A stretch of 64,000 nucleotides of DNA. Source: an uncultured Pseudomonadota bacterium (GTDB lineage Bacteria; Myxococcota_A; UBA796; GCA-2862545). The notes under the pieces were generated by a model. That model saw only the letters and a list, made by a program, of their open reading frames with translations. It searched no databases and was not told the DNA's origin. A program made the translations under genes and the position numbers. Shown here piece after piece: positions 1-7,573 of the stretch (position 1 is the first letter of the stretch; every line of letters starts with the position of its first letter). Location of the stretch: positions 62,001 to 126,000 of the forward strand of contig CAIOSP010000068.1 in the NCBI GenBank assembly GCA_903861005.1, written 5' to 3'.

Positions 1-423
1 GGCGCGCCGACGTTCGCCGACGCCAGCATCAAGCAGAAGGGCGAGGAGGCGTTCTCCGCCGCCGGCTGCACCGGCTGCCACTCCATCTCGGGCTTCGCCG
101 GCGCCAAGGGCACGCAGGGCCCGAACCTGACCTTCCTCGGTGACCGTCGCTTCCTCGCGGCCGGCATCAAGGACATGTACCCGAATGGCCGCGCCGATCA
201 GGCGACGGCGCGCGCGGTCCTGACCCAGTGGATCACGAACCCGAACTCCATCAAGCCCGGCACGACGAAGTCGGCGAACGCCTCTCGCGCGCTTGACGGC
301 ATGAACATCCCTGCTGACGCGAACGGCGACGGCATCCTTTCGCCGGAAGAGTTCGCGCCCGAGAAGGTCGACGCCATCGTGTCGTACCTGCTGTCGCAGA
401 CCTCCTCCTTCCCCCTCCAGTAG
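1..423 (+). CDS. ctaC: Cytochrome c oxidase subunit II, C-terminal cytochrome c domain (partial)
   Basis: Open from the first base of the window to a stop at 421-423, so the Cu-A and membrane part of the protein lies outside. The visible 140 residues are the cytochrome c domain that caa3-type oxidases carry on subunit II. It has a CTGCH haem-binding motif near the start, a GPNLTFLGDRR stretch that is typical of this domain, and a Met in MNIP as the likely sixth haem ligand. The next three genes are the other oxidase subunits, 27 bases downstream, which supports the call. Oddly, an EF-hand-like loop (D-A-N-G-D-G-I-L-S-P-E-E, 316-351) sits just after the Met ligand and before the last helix. 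The domain accepts electrons from a c-type carrier and passes them to Cu-A. Confidence 0.85.
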   Translation, partial: GAPTFADASIKQKGEEAFSAAGCTGCHSISGFAGAKGTQGPNLTFLGDRRFLAAGIKDMYPNGRADQATARAVLTQWITNPNSIKPGTTKSANASRALDGMNIPADANGDGILSPEEFAPEKVDAIVSYLLSQTSSFPLQ

Positions 424-450
424 TTCCACACCACTCCCCGAGAGTTCGTC

Positions 451-2334
451 ATGAGCACCGCTGCCACGCACGTCGCGACGCACGCGCACGTCGAGCACGA
501 AGAAGAGACCGGCTTGTGGTCGTGGATCACCACGGTTGACCACAAGCGAATCGGTAAGCTGTACCTGATCTCGTCGCTGCTCTTCTTCGCCCTTGGCGGA
601 CTTGAAGCGCTGATGATCCGCATGCAGCTCTTCCGGCCCGAGAACAACTTCATCTCGGCGCAGTTCTACAACGAGATGTTCACGATGCACGCCACGACGA
701 TGGTGTTCCTCGCGATCATGCCGCTGTCGGCCGCGTTCTTCAACTTCCTGATCCCCCTTCAGATCGGCGCCCGTGACGTCGCGTTCCCTCGCATGAACGC
801 GCTGTCCTTCTGGCTCTTCCTGTTCGGTGGCCTGTTCATCAATTCGTCGTTCCTGTTCCACGCGGCGCCGGACGGCGGCTGGTTTGGCTACGCGAACCTG
901 ACGGGCAGCAAGTACAGCCCGGGCCACTCGATCGACTTCTGGATGTTGGGCCTCGCGATCCTCGGCAACTCGTCGATGATGGCCGGCTTCAACTTCATCA
1001 CGACGATCCTGAACCTGCGCGCGCCTGGCATGACGCTGTTCCGGATGCCCATCTTCACCTGGATGAGCTTCGTCGTTCAGTTCCTGGTGGTGATGAGCTT
1101 CCCGATGATCACCGTCGGCCTCATCCTGCTCATCTTCGATCGGAACTACGGCACCAATTTCTACTTCCCGCCCAACGGCGGCGACCCGCTCCTCTGGCAG
1201 CACCTCTTCTGGCTGTTCGGGCATCCTGAGGTCTACATCCTCATCCTGCCGGCCATGGGAATCGTCTCCGAGGTCCTCCCGGTCTTCGCCCGCAAGCCGC
1301 TGTTCGGCGCGCCGTTCGTCATCTTCTCGGGCATCATGATCGGGTTCGTCGGCTTCGGCGTGTGGTCGCACCACATGTTCACCGTCGGCCTGGGCCCGGT
1401 CGCGGACTCCGCGTTCGCGACCACCACGATGCTCATCGCCGTGCCCACCGCCGTGAAGATCTTCAACTGGATCTTCACGATGTGGGGCGGCAAGATCAGC
1501 TTCAAGACGCCGAACCTGTTCGCCATCACGTTCGTGTTCCTGTTCACGATCGGCGGCCTCTCCGGCGTCATGCACGCCAGCCCGCCCATCGACCTGCAGC
1601 AGCAGGACTCGTACTTCATCGTCGCCCACTTCCACTACGTGCTGGTCGGCGGCGCCCTGATGGGCCTGTTCTCGGGCATCTACTTCTACTGGCCCAAGAT
1701 GTTCGGCCGCATGCTGAACGAGCGCCTCGGCCAGATCTCCTGGGCGCTGTTCTTCATCGGCATCAACGTCACGTTCTTCCCGATGCACTTCCTGGGCGCG
1801 ATGGGCATGATCCGTCGCTCCTGGCAGTACCCGGCTGGTGCGGGCCTCGACATGTACAACCAGATGGCGACGGTCGGCGCGTTCTTCATCTTCTTCGCGG
1901 TGCTGGTGAGCTTCATCAACTTCGCGCGCGGCCTGATGGGCCACGGCGAGTTGGCCGGGGACGACCCCTGGGATGCGGCGACGCTCGAGTGGTCGATCCC
2001 TTCGCCCCCTCCGCACTACAACTTCGCCAAGCTGCCGACCGTCCACTCGGATCGCCCCTTCTGGGACGAGAAGCACGAGGGCGGCCCGGCTGTCAGCCAG
2101 GCCAAGATCGCGGGCCCCGGTCCGCACCACGTGGCGATGCCTCCGTCGTCCTACTGGCCGATCCTCGTCGCCGTGTTCCAGGGCCTCGTGTTCGTGGCCT
2201 TCATACCGGGCAGCGGCAGCGGTGCTTTCAACTACGACGCTTTCCTCAAGCAGGTCATGATTCAGGGCCCCATCGCCCTGGGCATGCTCTTCTGCATCCT
2301 CGCGTGGGTACGCGAGGATGACACCCCTCGCTAG
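451..2334 (+). CDS. ctaD: Cytochrome c oxidase subunit I
   Basis: 627-residue haem-copper oxidase core, a multi-spanning inner-membrane protein that reduces O2 to water and pumps protons. The ligands are all visible: H80 (haem a, TMHATTM), H258 in HPEVY (Cu-B, with Tyr262 for the His-Tyr crosslink), H307-H308 (Cu-B, WSHHMFTVG), and H393 and H395 in VAHFHYVL (haem a3 and haem a). D109 in GARDVAFPRMN is the D-channel entrance, E260 in HPEVY its end, and K336 in AVKIFNW the K-channel Lys, so this is an A1-type oxidase. It follows ctaC by 27 bases and precedes ctaE by 23 bases in one operon. Start chosen at the first in-frame ATG, at 451. Confidence 0.97.
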   Translation: MSTAATHVATHAHVEHEEETGLWSWITTVDHKRIGKLYLISSLLFFALGGLEALMIRMQLFRPENNFISAQFYNEMFTMHATTMVFLAIMPLSAAFFNFLIPLQIGARDVAFPRMNALSFWLFLFGGLFINSSFLFHAAPDGGWFGYANLTGSKYSPGHSIDFWMLGLAILGNSSMMAGFNFITTILNLRAPGMTLFRMPIFTWMSFVVQFLVVMSFPMITVGLILLIFDRNYGTNFYFPPNGGDPLLWQHLFWLFGHPEVYILILPAMGIVSEVLPVFARKPLFGAPFVIFSGIMIGFVGFGVWSHHMFTVGLGPVADSAFATTTMLIAVPTAVKIFNWIFTMWGGKISFKTPNLFAITFVFLFTIGGLSGVMHASPPIDLQQQDSYFIVAHFHYVLVGGALMGLFSGIYFYWPKMFGRMLNERLGQISWALFFIGINVTFFPMHFLGAMGMIRRSWQYPAGAGLDMYNQMATVGAFFIFFAVLVSFINFARGLMGHGELAGDDPWDAATLEWSIPSPPPHYNFAKLPTVHSDRPFWDEKHEGGPAVSQAKIAGPGPHHVAMPPSSYWPILVAVFQGLVFVAFIPGSGSGAFNYDAFLKQVMIQGPIALGMLFCILAWVREDDTPR

Positions 2335-2357
2335 TCGCGCCCGAAAGGAGTCCCTTT

Positions 2358-2996
2358 ATGACCTCACACGCTGTTCCGGCTGGCGCGCACGCGGATGCGG
2401 GCCACGAGGAGTTCGACGAGCACGCGTGGACGAGCCTCGGGCTCGACCACATGAAGCTCGCGTTCTGGACCTTCCTCGGTTCTGACTGCTTCTTCTTCGG
2501 TAGCCTCATTGGCACGTACATGTCGTACCGCGGTCAGAGCCTCGTCGGCCCTTACCCGCGCGACGTGTTCAGCGTGGAGGTCACCTCGATCTCCACGTTC
2601 GTGCTGCTGATGAGCTCGCTGACGATGGCGCTCGCGGTGCTGTTCGCCAAGACGAACCGACGCTCGGGCACCATCGGCATGCTGCTCGCGACCGCGGCGC
2701 TGGGCGCCTCGTTCGTCGGCTTCCAGATGTTCGAGTTCTCGCACTTCTACCACGAGGGCCTGACGCTTCAGGGCAACCTGTTCGGCTCGTCGTTCTACGT
2801 GCTGACCGGCTTCCACGGCACGCACGTGGCGATCGGCGTGCTCTGGCTCCTCATCCAGACGCTCTTCTACGGGAAGCGTTGGATCCGTGGCGACGAGGGC
2901 AATGCCGTTGAAGTGGCCGGTCTGTACTGGCACTTCGTCGACATCGTCTGGATCGTGATCTTCACCTTCGTCTACCTCATGGAGTACGTCGAATGA
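2358..2996 (+). CDS. ctaE: Cytochrome c oxidase subunit III
   Basis: 212-residue subunit III of the caa3 oxidase, an integral membrane protein with about five helices and the family signatures SYRGQSL, FYVLTGFHGTHV and the C-terminal LYWHFVDIVWIVIF segment. It stabilises the core and is thought to help proton uptake. A strong Shine-Dalgarno sequence (AAAGGAGT, about 2344-2351) fixes the ATG at 2358. Its TGA overlaps the ATG of the next gene by four bases (2993-2996), so the two are probably translationally coupled. The length is normal for the short bacterial form. Confidence 0.95.
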   Translation: MTSHAVPAGAHADAGHEEFDEHAWTSLGLDHMKLAFWTFLGSDCFFFGSLIGTYMSYRGQSLVGPYPRDVFSVEVTSISTFVLLMSSLTMALAVLFAKTNRRSGTIGMLLATAALGASFVGFQMFEFSHFYHEGLTLQGNLFGSSFYVLTGFHGTHVAIGVLWLLIQTLFYGKRWIRGDEGNAVEVAGLYWHFVDIVWIVIFTFVYLMEYVE

Positions 2997-3841
2997 GCGC
3001 CCACAACGACGGACATGGCGAGCACGCCCACCGGCCGGTGTGGCACTACCTTCTGATCGCGGCGATCCTGACGCTGATCACCGGCTTTGAGATCGGACCC
3101 CTGTTCAAGCTGTACGCGCTGCCCGGCGAGCTGCTGATCGCACTGTCGATCGTCAAGTTCGCGATCGTCGTGGCGTTGTTCATGCACCTGTACGACGACA
3201 GCCGGATCTTCACGTCGATCTTCGTGCCGGCGCTGATGGGCTCCATCGCGATGGTGATCGTACTGATGGTGCTGTTCTGGGGCTGGATGCCCTCGCCGCA
3301 CAAGGACGCGATCCCCATGCAGGAGCGCTACTGGGTCAACTACAGCGGCCAGTGCAACGCATGGATTCGCAGCGCGACGTCCAACCGTTGGTACTGCTCG
3401 TCGCCTGCGATCGACGCGGACCGCATGCTCGCCTACACGGCGCCTGCGCAGTCCGCGGCGGCGGGCTGCGCCAGCGGCCTGAAGCTCGACCTCACGGGCA
3501 AGGCTGACGACGCGGTCAAGGCCGAGCTCATGACGGCCGGCGAGAAGCTGTACGGCACCAACTGCGCGATGTGCCACCAGGCCACCGGCCTGGGCGTGCC
3601 GGGCGCGTTCCCCCCGCTCGCGGCCTCGGACTACATCACCGACGCGAAGGTCCACGTGGACACGATGCTCAAGGGCCGCACTGGCGCCCTGGTCGTGAAC
3701 GGCGTGACCTACAACGGCGCGATGCCTGCGCAGGTCGCCCTGTGTGACGACGAGCTCGCGGCGATCGCCACCTACGAGCGCAACGCCTGGGGCAACGCCC
3801 TCGGCGTGATTCTGCCCAAGGACTTCGCCTCGGCTCGCTAG
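2993..3841 (+). CDS. ctaF: Cytochrome c oxidase subunit IV fused to a cytochrome c domain
   Basis: 282 residues in two parts. Residues 1-105 carry a His-rich N-terminus and three membrane helices (from HYLLIAAILTLITG to MVLMVLFWGW), matching prokaryotic subunit IV. Residues 180-275 form a soluble c-type cytochrome: C191-A-M-C194-H195 binds haem, M244 in GAMPAQ is the probable sixth ligand, and the ELAAIATYERNAWG helix closes the fold. A linker with three Cys joins the parts. Bacterial subunit IV is normally about 100 residues with no haem domain, so this is an unusual fusion. It would give the oxidase a second exported haem c besides the one on subunit II. The stop at 3839-3841 is followed by a terminator. 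Confidence 0.88.
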   Translation: MSAHNDGHGEHAHRPVWHYLLIAAILTLITGFEIGPLFKLYALPGELLIALSIVKFAIVVALFMHLYDDSRIFTSIFVPALMGSIAMVIVLMVLFWGWMPSPHKDAIPMQERYWVNYSGQCNAWIRSATSNRWYCSSPAIDADRMLAYTAPAQSAAAGCASGLKLDLTGKADDAVKAELMTAGEKLYGTNCAMCHQATGLGVPGAFPPLAASDYITDAKVHVDTMLKGRTGALVVNGVTYNGAMPAQVALCDDELAAIATYERNAWGNALGVILPKDFASAR

Positions 3842-3859
3842 TCGGCGCGGCTTCCACAA

Positions 3860-3895
3860 CCCCCGGTCGTCCGCAAGGATGTCCGGGGGTTTTTT
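3860..3895 (+). terminator. Intrinsic terminator of the cox operon
   Basis: CCCCCGG (3860-3866) pairs with CCGGGGG (3883-3889) and is followed at once by six T residues (3890-3895). It lies 18 bases after the ctaF stop. It also shows that the ATG at 3879, inside the stem-loop, is not a credible start for the next gene. Confidence 0.88.
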
Positions 3896-3980
3896 GTCTT
3901 TCTGTGTGCCGCGCATCGATGCTCGGCCAGCGATCGAGGGCGGCGCCGGGTTAACGGGCCCGGTCCGGAGGGTGCGCGCG

Positions 3981-4910
3981 ATGCTGGCCTTGTGGCTGCT
4001 CAGCGAATTGGCCTATGCCCATGGCGGCGCCGTGCCGATCCGTGGCGTGTACGACTGGAGTCAGCTGCCGAACCTCGCGCCGGGCGCGTGGATCGTGTGG
4101 ACGCTCTTCCCCAGCGTCGTCATCGGCTGTGTCGCGTTCAGCGCGATCTACGAGATGATGGCGGGCCCGTGGCGCGTGAAGTGGGACCTCTCTCCCGTCG
4201 GTCCGACGCGGCGGGATCGCATCCTCTTCCACGGCGCCGTGGCGATCGTCTTCTGCTCGCTGCAGGGCCCGCTGCACGAGCTCGCCGACGCGTACCTGTT
4301 CGCGGGTCACATGATCCAGCACCTGCTGATCACGCTGATCTTCCCGCCGATGGCGCTGCTCGGGATCCCCGGTTGGATGTGGAAGCCCGTCACCGACAAG
4401 CCGTGGGCGCTGGCCATCGGCCGCTTCCTCACGCGCCCGGTGGTGAGCGTGCTGATCCCGCTCTTCGTGCTGTTCGGCTGGCACGTGCCGCGGATGTACC
4501 AGGCGGCGCTCTACGACCACAACGTGCACATCGTCGAGCACCTGAGCTTCATGGCCGCGTACGTGGTCCTCTGGTGGCCCGCGATGAACCGCAGCGAGGC
4601 GCTCCCGGCGCTGACGCCCGGCTGGCGCATGGCCTACCTGTTCGGCCAGACGCTGCCGATGAAGCTGCTCGGCGCGCTGCTCACCATGTCCGACTACGTG
4701 CTCTACCCGTACTACGCGCAGCAGCCGCGGGTGTTCGGGCTCGATCCCATGAGCGACCAGCGCACGGGCGGGCTCATCATGTGGCTGCCCGGCGGTCTCG
4801 TGTTCTGGGTGACCATCGGCTACACCTTCTTCGTCTTCTACCGGCAGGATGAGCCCGCGAATCGGCGCGTCCGGCCGAGCGCTGCGCCGCTTGCGCAGGC
4901 GGGGTCCTGA
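3981..4910 (+). CDS. ctaG: caa3-type oxidase assembly factor CtaG
   Basis: 309-residue polytopic membrane protein of the Caa3_CtaG family, needed for assembly of the caa3 oxidase, probably in metallation of the Cu sites. Family hallmarks are PLHELADAYLFAGHMIQHLL, FPPMALLGIPGWMW, GWHVPRMYQAAL and HIVEHLSFM, with conserved His residues in and near membrane helices. The reading frame is open back to 3879, but that ATG lies in the upstream terminator hairpin. GGAGGG at 3967-3972, eight bases before the ATG at 3981, gives a start (MLALWLLSELAYAHGG) that looks like a cleavable signal. The stop overlaps the next ATG in TGATG. It is the first gene of a three-gene run after the cox operon. Confidence 0.92.
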   Translation: MLALWLLSELAYAHGGAVPIRGVYDWSQLPNLAPGAWIVWTLFPSVVIGCVAFSAIYEMMAGPWRVKWDLSPVGPTRRDRILFHGAVAIVFCSLQGPLHELADAYLFAGHMIQHLLITLIFPPMALLGIPGWMWKPVTDKPWALAIGRFLTRPVVSVLIPLFVLFGWHVPRMYQAALYDHNVHIVEHLSFMAAYVVLWWPAMNRSEALPALTPGWRMAYLFGQTLPMKLLGALLTMSDYVLYPYYAQQPRVFGLDPMSDQRTGGLIMWLPGGLVFWVTIGYTFFVFYRQDEPANRRVRPSAAPLAQAGS

Positions 4911-5419
4911 TGCGCGCGGCTCACGTCCTGGTCCTGTCGCTCGCGTTCGGCGCCTGCGGGTCTGCGCCCACCGCGACGCCGCCTGCCGCGCCTGCCGATC
5001 CGGCCGCGGCGCCCGTGGCGCCCACCGATCCATCTGCGTCGCCCGCGGCGCCGTCGGCCAAGACGCTCACCACGCAGTCCGGCACCTACGAGCTGTCGGT
5101 CGTGTTCGATCCGCCCGCGCCCGAGATGGGCGCGCTGTTCGACGTGGTCGCGACCGTGGTCGACCGCCGCACCAAGCTGCCGCTGGTGAACGGCAAGGTC
5201 ACCCTCAACGCGCGCATGCCGCAGCACGGCCACGGCATGGAGACCGATCCCGCGCAGGACGCCGGCGCCTGCGGCAAGGACCCGACCTGCCCGCACGAGG
5301 GCGGCGTGTACCGCACCAAGGGCTTCAAGTTCCACATGGGCGGCGAGTGGACCGTGACCATCGAGGTGGTCGGCGCGAGCGGGACGGACTCGACTTCCTT
5401 CGTCTACGAGCTGAAGTGA
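4910..5419 (+). CDS. YtkA-like lipoprotein
   Basis: 169 residues. A short lipoprotein signal has its lipobox Cys at residue 16 (AFGAC), followed by a Pro/Ala-rich tether and then a beta-sandwich domain from about residue 50. The stretch RMPQHGHGMETDP resembles the YtkA/FixH-like family (PF13115), whose members often lie next to cytochrome oxidase or copper genes. The His and Met residues there could bind copper, which is an inference. It starts in TGATG overlap with ctaG and ends in the same kind of overlap with the di-haem gene, so the three are coupled. A role in copper delivery to, or maturation of, the oxidase fits the setting but is not shown. Confidence 0.75.
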   Translation: MRAAHVLVLSLAFGACGSAPTATPPAAPADPAAAPVAPTDPSASPAAPSAKTLTTQSGTYELSVVFDPPAPEMGALFDVVATVVDRRTKLPLVNGKVTLNARMPQHGHGMETDPAQDAGACGKDPTCPHEGGVYRTKGFKFHMGGEWTVTIEVVGASGTDSTSFVYELK

Positions 5420-6675
5420 TGCGCCTGGGCTGGATCGCGGCGCTCGGGCTCGTGGCGTGCACCACCGAGGCGCGTCCGCCCGTCGCGCGGCCACCCTCCA
5501 CCGGCTGGACCGCCGACGAGCGCGCGCAGCTCACCAAGCTGCGCATGGTAGACTGGCTCCCCAAGGACCTGACCAACTCGTGGGCGGAGGATCCCAAGGC
5601 CATCATGCTCGGCCGCGCGCTGTTCTACGACAAGTCGCTGTCGCCGTCGGGTTCGTTCGCGTGCTCGTCCTGTCACGACCCGTCCAAGCACTTCACCGAC
5701 GGCCTGCCGGTCGCGCAGGGCGTGGGCACCGCCGGACGCCACACGCCCACCGTCGAGGGCGCCCAGCGCGGCCCGTGGTTCTTCTGGGACGGTCGCGCCG
5801 ACTCCCTGTGGGCGCAGGCCGCGGGCCCGCTGGAGAACCCCGTGGAGATGGGCAGCGACCGCATGCGCGTGGCGCGCGTGCTGTCGAGCACGCGCCGCGA
5901 CGCCTACGCCGCCGTGTACGGCCCGCCGCCGGACCTGTCCGACGCGGCGCGCTTCCCGGCGGACGCCCGCCCCGACGCCGACGCCACCGCGCCGTTCGCC
6001 ATCGCGTGGGCCGCCATGGCCGACGCCGACCGCACCCTGGTCACCGGCGTGTTCGTGAACGGCCTCAAGGCCATCGCCGCGTTCGAGCGCACCGTGCTGC
6101 CGGGCGACGCGCCGTTTGACGCCTACGTGGACGCGCTGAACGGCGGCGATCTCACCGGCGGCGGCAAGCTGGACGACGCGGCCGTGCGCGGCCTGCGCCT
6201 CTTCCTGCGCGACGGCAACTGCATCGCCTGCCACCACGGGCCGCTGTTCACCGACGGCGCCTTCCACAACCTCGGCACGCCCGAGCCCCGTGGCGGCTTT
6301 GATCCGGGCCGCAGCGTCGGCGCGTCCACCGTGAAGACCGCCGAGTTCAACTGCGAGAGCGGCTGGTCCGACGCGCCCGACTGCCCCGAGCTTCGCTACC
6401 TGAACCCGGACTTCCTCGACTTCCCGTCCGCGTTCAAGACGCCCACGCTGCGCAACGTCACGCTCACCGCGCCGTACATGCACCACGGCGGCATGAAGGA
6501 CCTCGACGCCGTGCTCGAGTTCTACTCGACGCTTCCCACGCAGCCGGTGGTCGGGCACCATGAGCTGACGCTCAAGCCGCTGAACCTGACGCCCGCGCAG
6601 CGCGAGGACCTCAAGGCCTTCTTGAAGTCGCTGGAGGCGCCGGTGCGTCCCGAGGCGCTCCCGCCCGCGGGCTGA
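5419..6675 (+). CDS. Di-haem cytochrome c peroxidase / MauG-family lipoprotein
   Basis: 418 residues starting at the ATG that overlaps the previous stop (TGATG). The frame is open far upstream, but only this start gives a signal (MRLGWIAALGLVAC, lipobox Cys14). Two haem c motifs are present, C82-S-S-C-H86 and C268-I-A-C-H272. Family landmarks are LGRALFYDKSLSPSGSFACSSCH, the FWDGRADSLWAQA helix, ENPVEMG, FKTPTLRNVTLTAPYMHHGG and a C-terminal LTPAQREDLKAFLKSL helix. Such proteins reduce peroxide or oxidise partner proteins in the periplasm. Its last 13 bases before and at the stop recur at the end of the convergent SURF1 gene (6703-6715). The exact substrate cannot be read from sequence. Confidence 0.88.
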   Translation: MRLGWIAALGLVACTTEARPPVARPPSTGWTADERAQLTKLRMVDWLPKDLTNSWAEDPKAIMLGRALFYDKSLSPSGSFACSSCHDPSKHFTDGLPVAQGVGTAGRHTPTVEGAQRGPWFFWDGRADSLWAQAAGPLENPVEMGSDRMRVARVLSSTRRDAYAAVYGPPPDLSDAARFPADARPDADATAPFAIAWAAMADADRTLVTGVFVNGLKAIAAFERTVLPGDAPFDAYVDALNGGDLTGGGKLDDAAVRGLRLFLRDGNCIACHHGPLFTDGAFHNLGTPEPRGGFDPGRSVGASTVKTAEFNCESGWSDAPDCPELRYLNPDFLDFPSAFKTPTLRNVTLTAPYMHHGGMKDLDAVLEFYSTLPTQPVVGHHELTLKPLNLTPAQREDLKAFLKSLEAPVRPEALPPAG

Positions 6676-6713
6676 CGCGTGCGTCGGCGCGGAGAGGCCC
6701 TGCCGCCCGCGGG

Positions 6714-7490
6714 CTAGGCCTCGCGGCCGCGGCGGATGCCCGACCACGCCCACGCGCCGACCAGCACGCCGCCGATCGCGAACCACTGGATGGCGTAGGA
6801 CAGGTGGTCGATCGCGTAGGGCTCGGCGACGTAGCCGGAGATCGGCACGCGGTTGTGGGCCTTGCCCTGGTCGTGCTTGAGCTCGGGGCCGACCACCAGG
6901 TACACGCCCGCGGTGACGCCGGCGCGCTTGGCGATCGCGTGCCAGGGCGGTCCGACCACGCGCGTCGCGAAGCCTGCGTAGGCGGTCGTCTCCTGCGGCC
7001 AGCGCTCCGGGCGCACGTCGGTGGCGGGGAGCGGGGACACGTCGGAGGCCGTGTCGATGGTCATCACCAGGCCGTCGACCGTGGTGGGCACGCCGCTCGG
7101 CGCGTCGCGCGCGACCGCCGCGAGCGCGTCCTTCCAGCCCTCGTCCGGGATCCAGCCGCGGTTCACCAGCATGGTGGGCGCGCCGCCAAACGGCTGGAAC
7201 GGGGCGATCACATCGTAGCCGGGCTGGCCGAACTCAAACCGGCCCGACACCAGGTACGGCGCGGTGTCGATGAACTGCCCGGTGAGGGTGGCCTTGCGCC
7301 AGCCCAGCTCGGCGGGCGGCTTGGACAGGTCCTCGTTGGTCGCCAGCGGCGCGTCGAGGTGCTTGTGGATGGTGATCAGGTTGGCCGACGACTCGACGTG
7401 GCGGCCGTACTGCCACAGGCCCAAGTTCACCAGGATCGCGAGGGCGATCCCAGAGGTGATGGTCGCGGGGACGGAGGGACGGAAGGGCAC
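6714..7490 (-). CDS. SURF1-family cytochrome oxidase assembly protein
   Basis: 258 residues with one N-terminal and one C-terminal membrane helix around a periplasmic domain, the SURF1/Shy1 layout. Family motifs are NLGLWQYGRHVE, TLTGQFIDTAPYLV, VNRGWIPDEGW and, before the last helix, HLSYAIQWFAIGGVLVG. SURF1 helps insert haem a into subunit I, which fits its place beside the cox and ctaG genes. It is convergent to the di-haem peroxidase gene with 38 bases between them and ends in a Gly/Arg-rich cytoplasmic tail. It starts at an ATG at 7490; no strong ribosome-binding site is obvious. Confidence 0.9.
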   Translation of the reverse strand: MPFRPSVPATITSGIALAILVNLGLWQYGRHVESSANLITIHKHLDAPLATNEDLSKPPAELGWRKATLTGQFIDTAPYLVSGRFEFGQPGYDVIAPFQPFGGAPTMLVNRGWIPDEGWKDALAAVARDAPSGVPTTVDGLVMTIDTASDVSPLPATDVRPERWPQETTAYAGFATRVVGPPWHAIAKRAGVTAGVYLVVGPELKHDQGKAHNRVPISGYVAEPYAIDHLSYAIQWFAIGGVLVGAWAWSGIRRGREA

Positions 7491-7573
7491 GGGCGCCTCA
7501 CAGTCCGCGCGCGTCGAACGGACGCGCGGGCAGGGTTCCTATCGCCCGCGGGGCAGGGCGGCCCCGCGTCGTT

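Noticed and set aside
3879-3980. Upstream ATG start for ctaG
   Set aside because: It lies inside the hairpin of the cox terminator; the ATG at 3981 has GGAGGG at the right distance and gives a signal-like N-terminus.
6661-6715. 13-base direct repeat (CCGCCCGCGGGCT) at the ends of two convergent genes
   Set aside because: Short and GC-rich, without target-site or mobile-element features; probably chance or a small local duplication.
5404-6786. Long antisense frame opposite the di-haem peroxidase gene
   Set aside because: The sense strand has two haem motifs and a lipobox; the antisense product is Arg/Gly/Ala-rich with no motif. Many similar shadows occur (for example 11243-12607, 30127-32718 upstream part, 48267-50774, 55996-59253).
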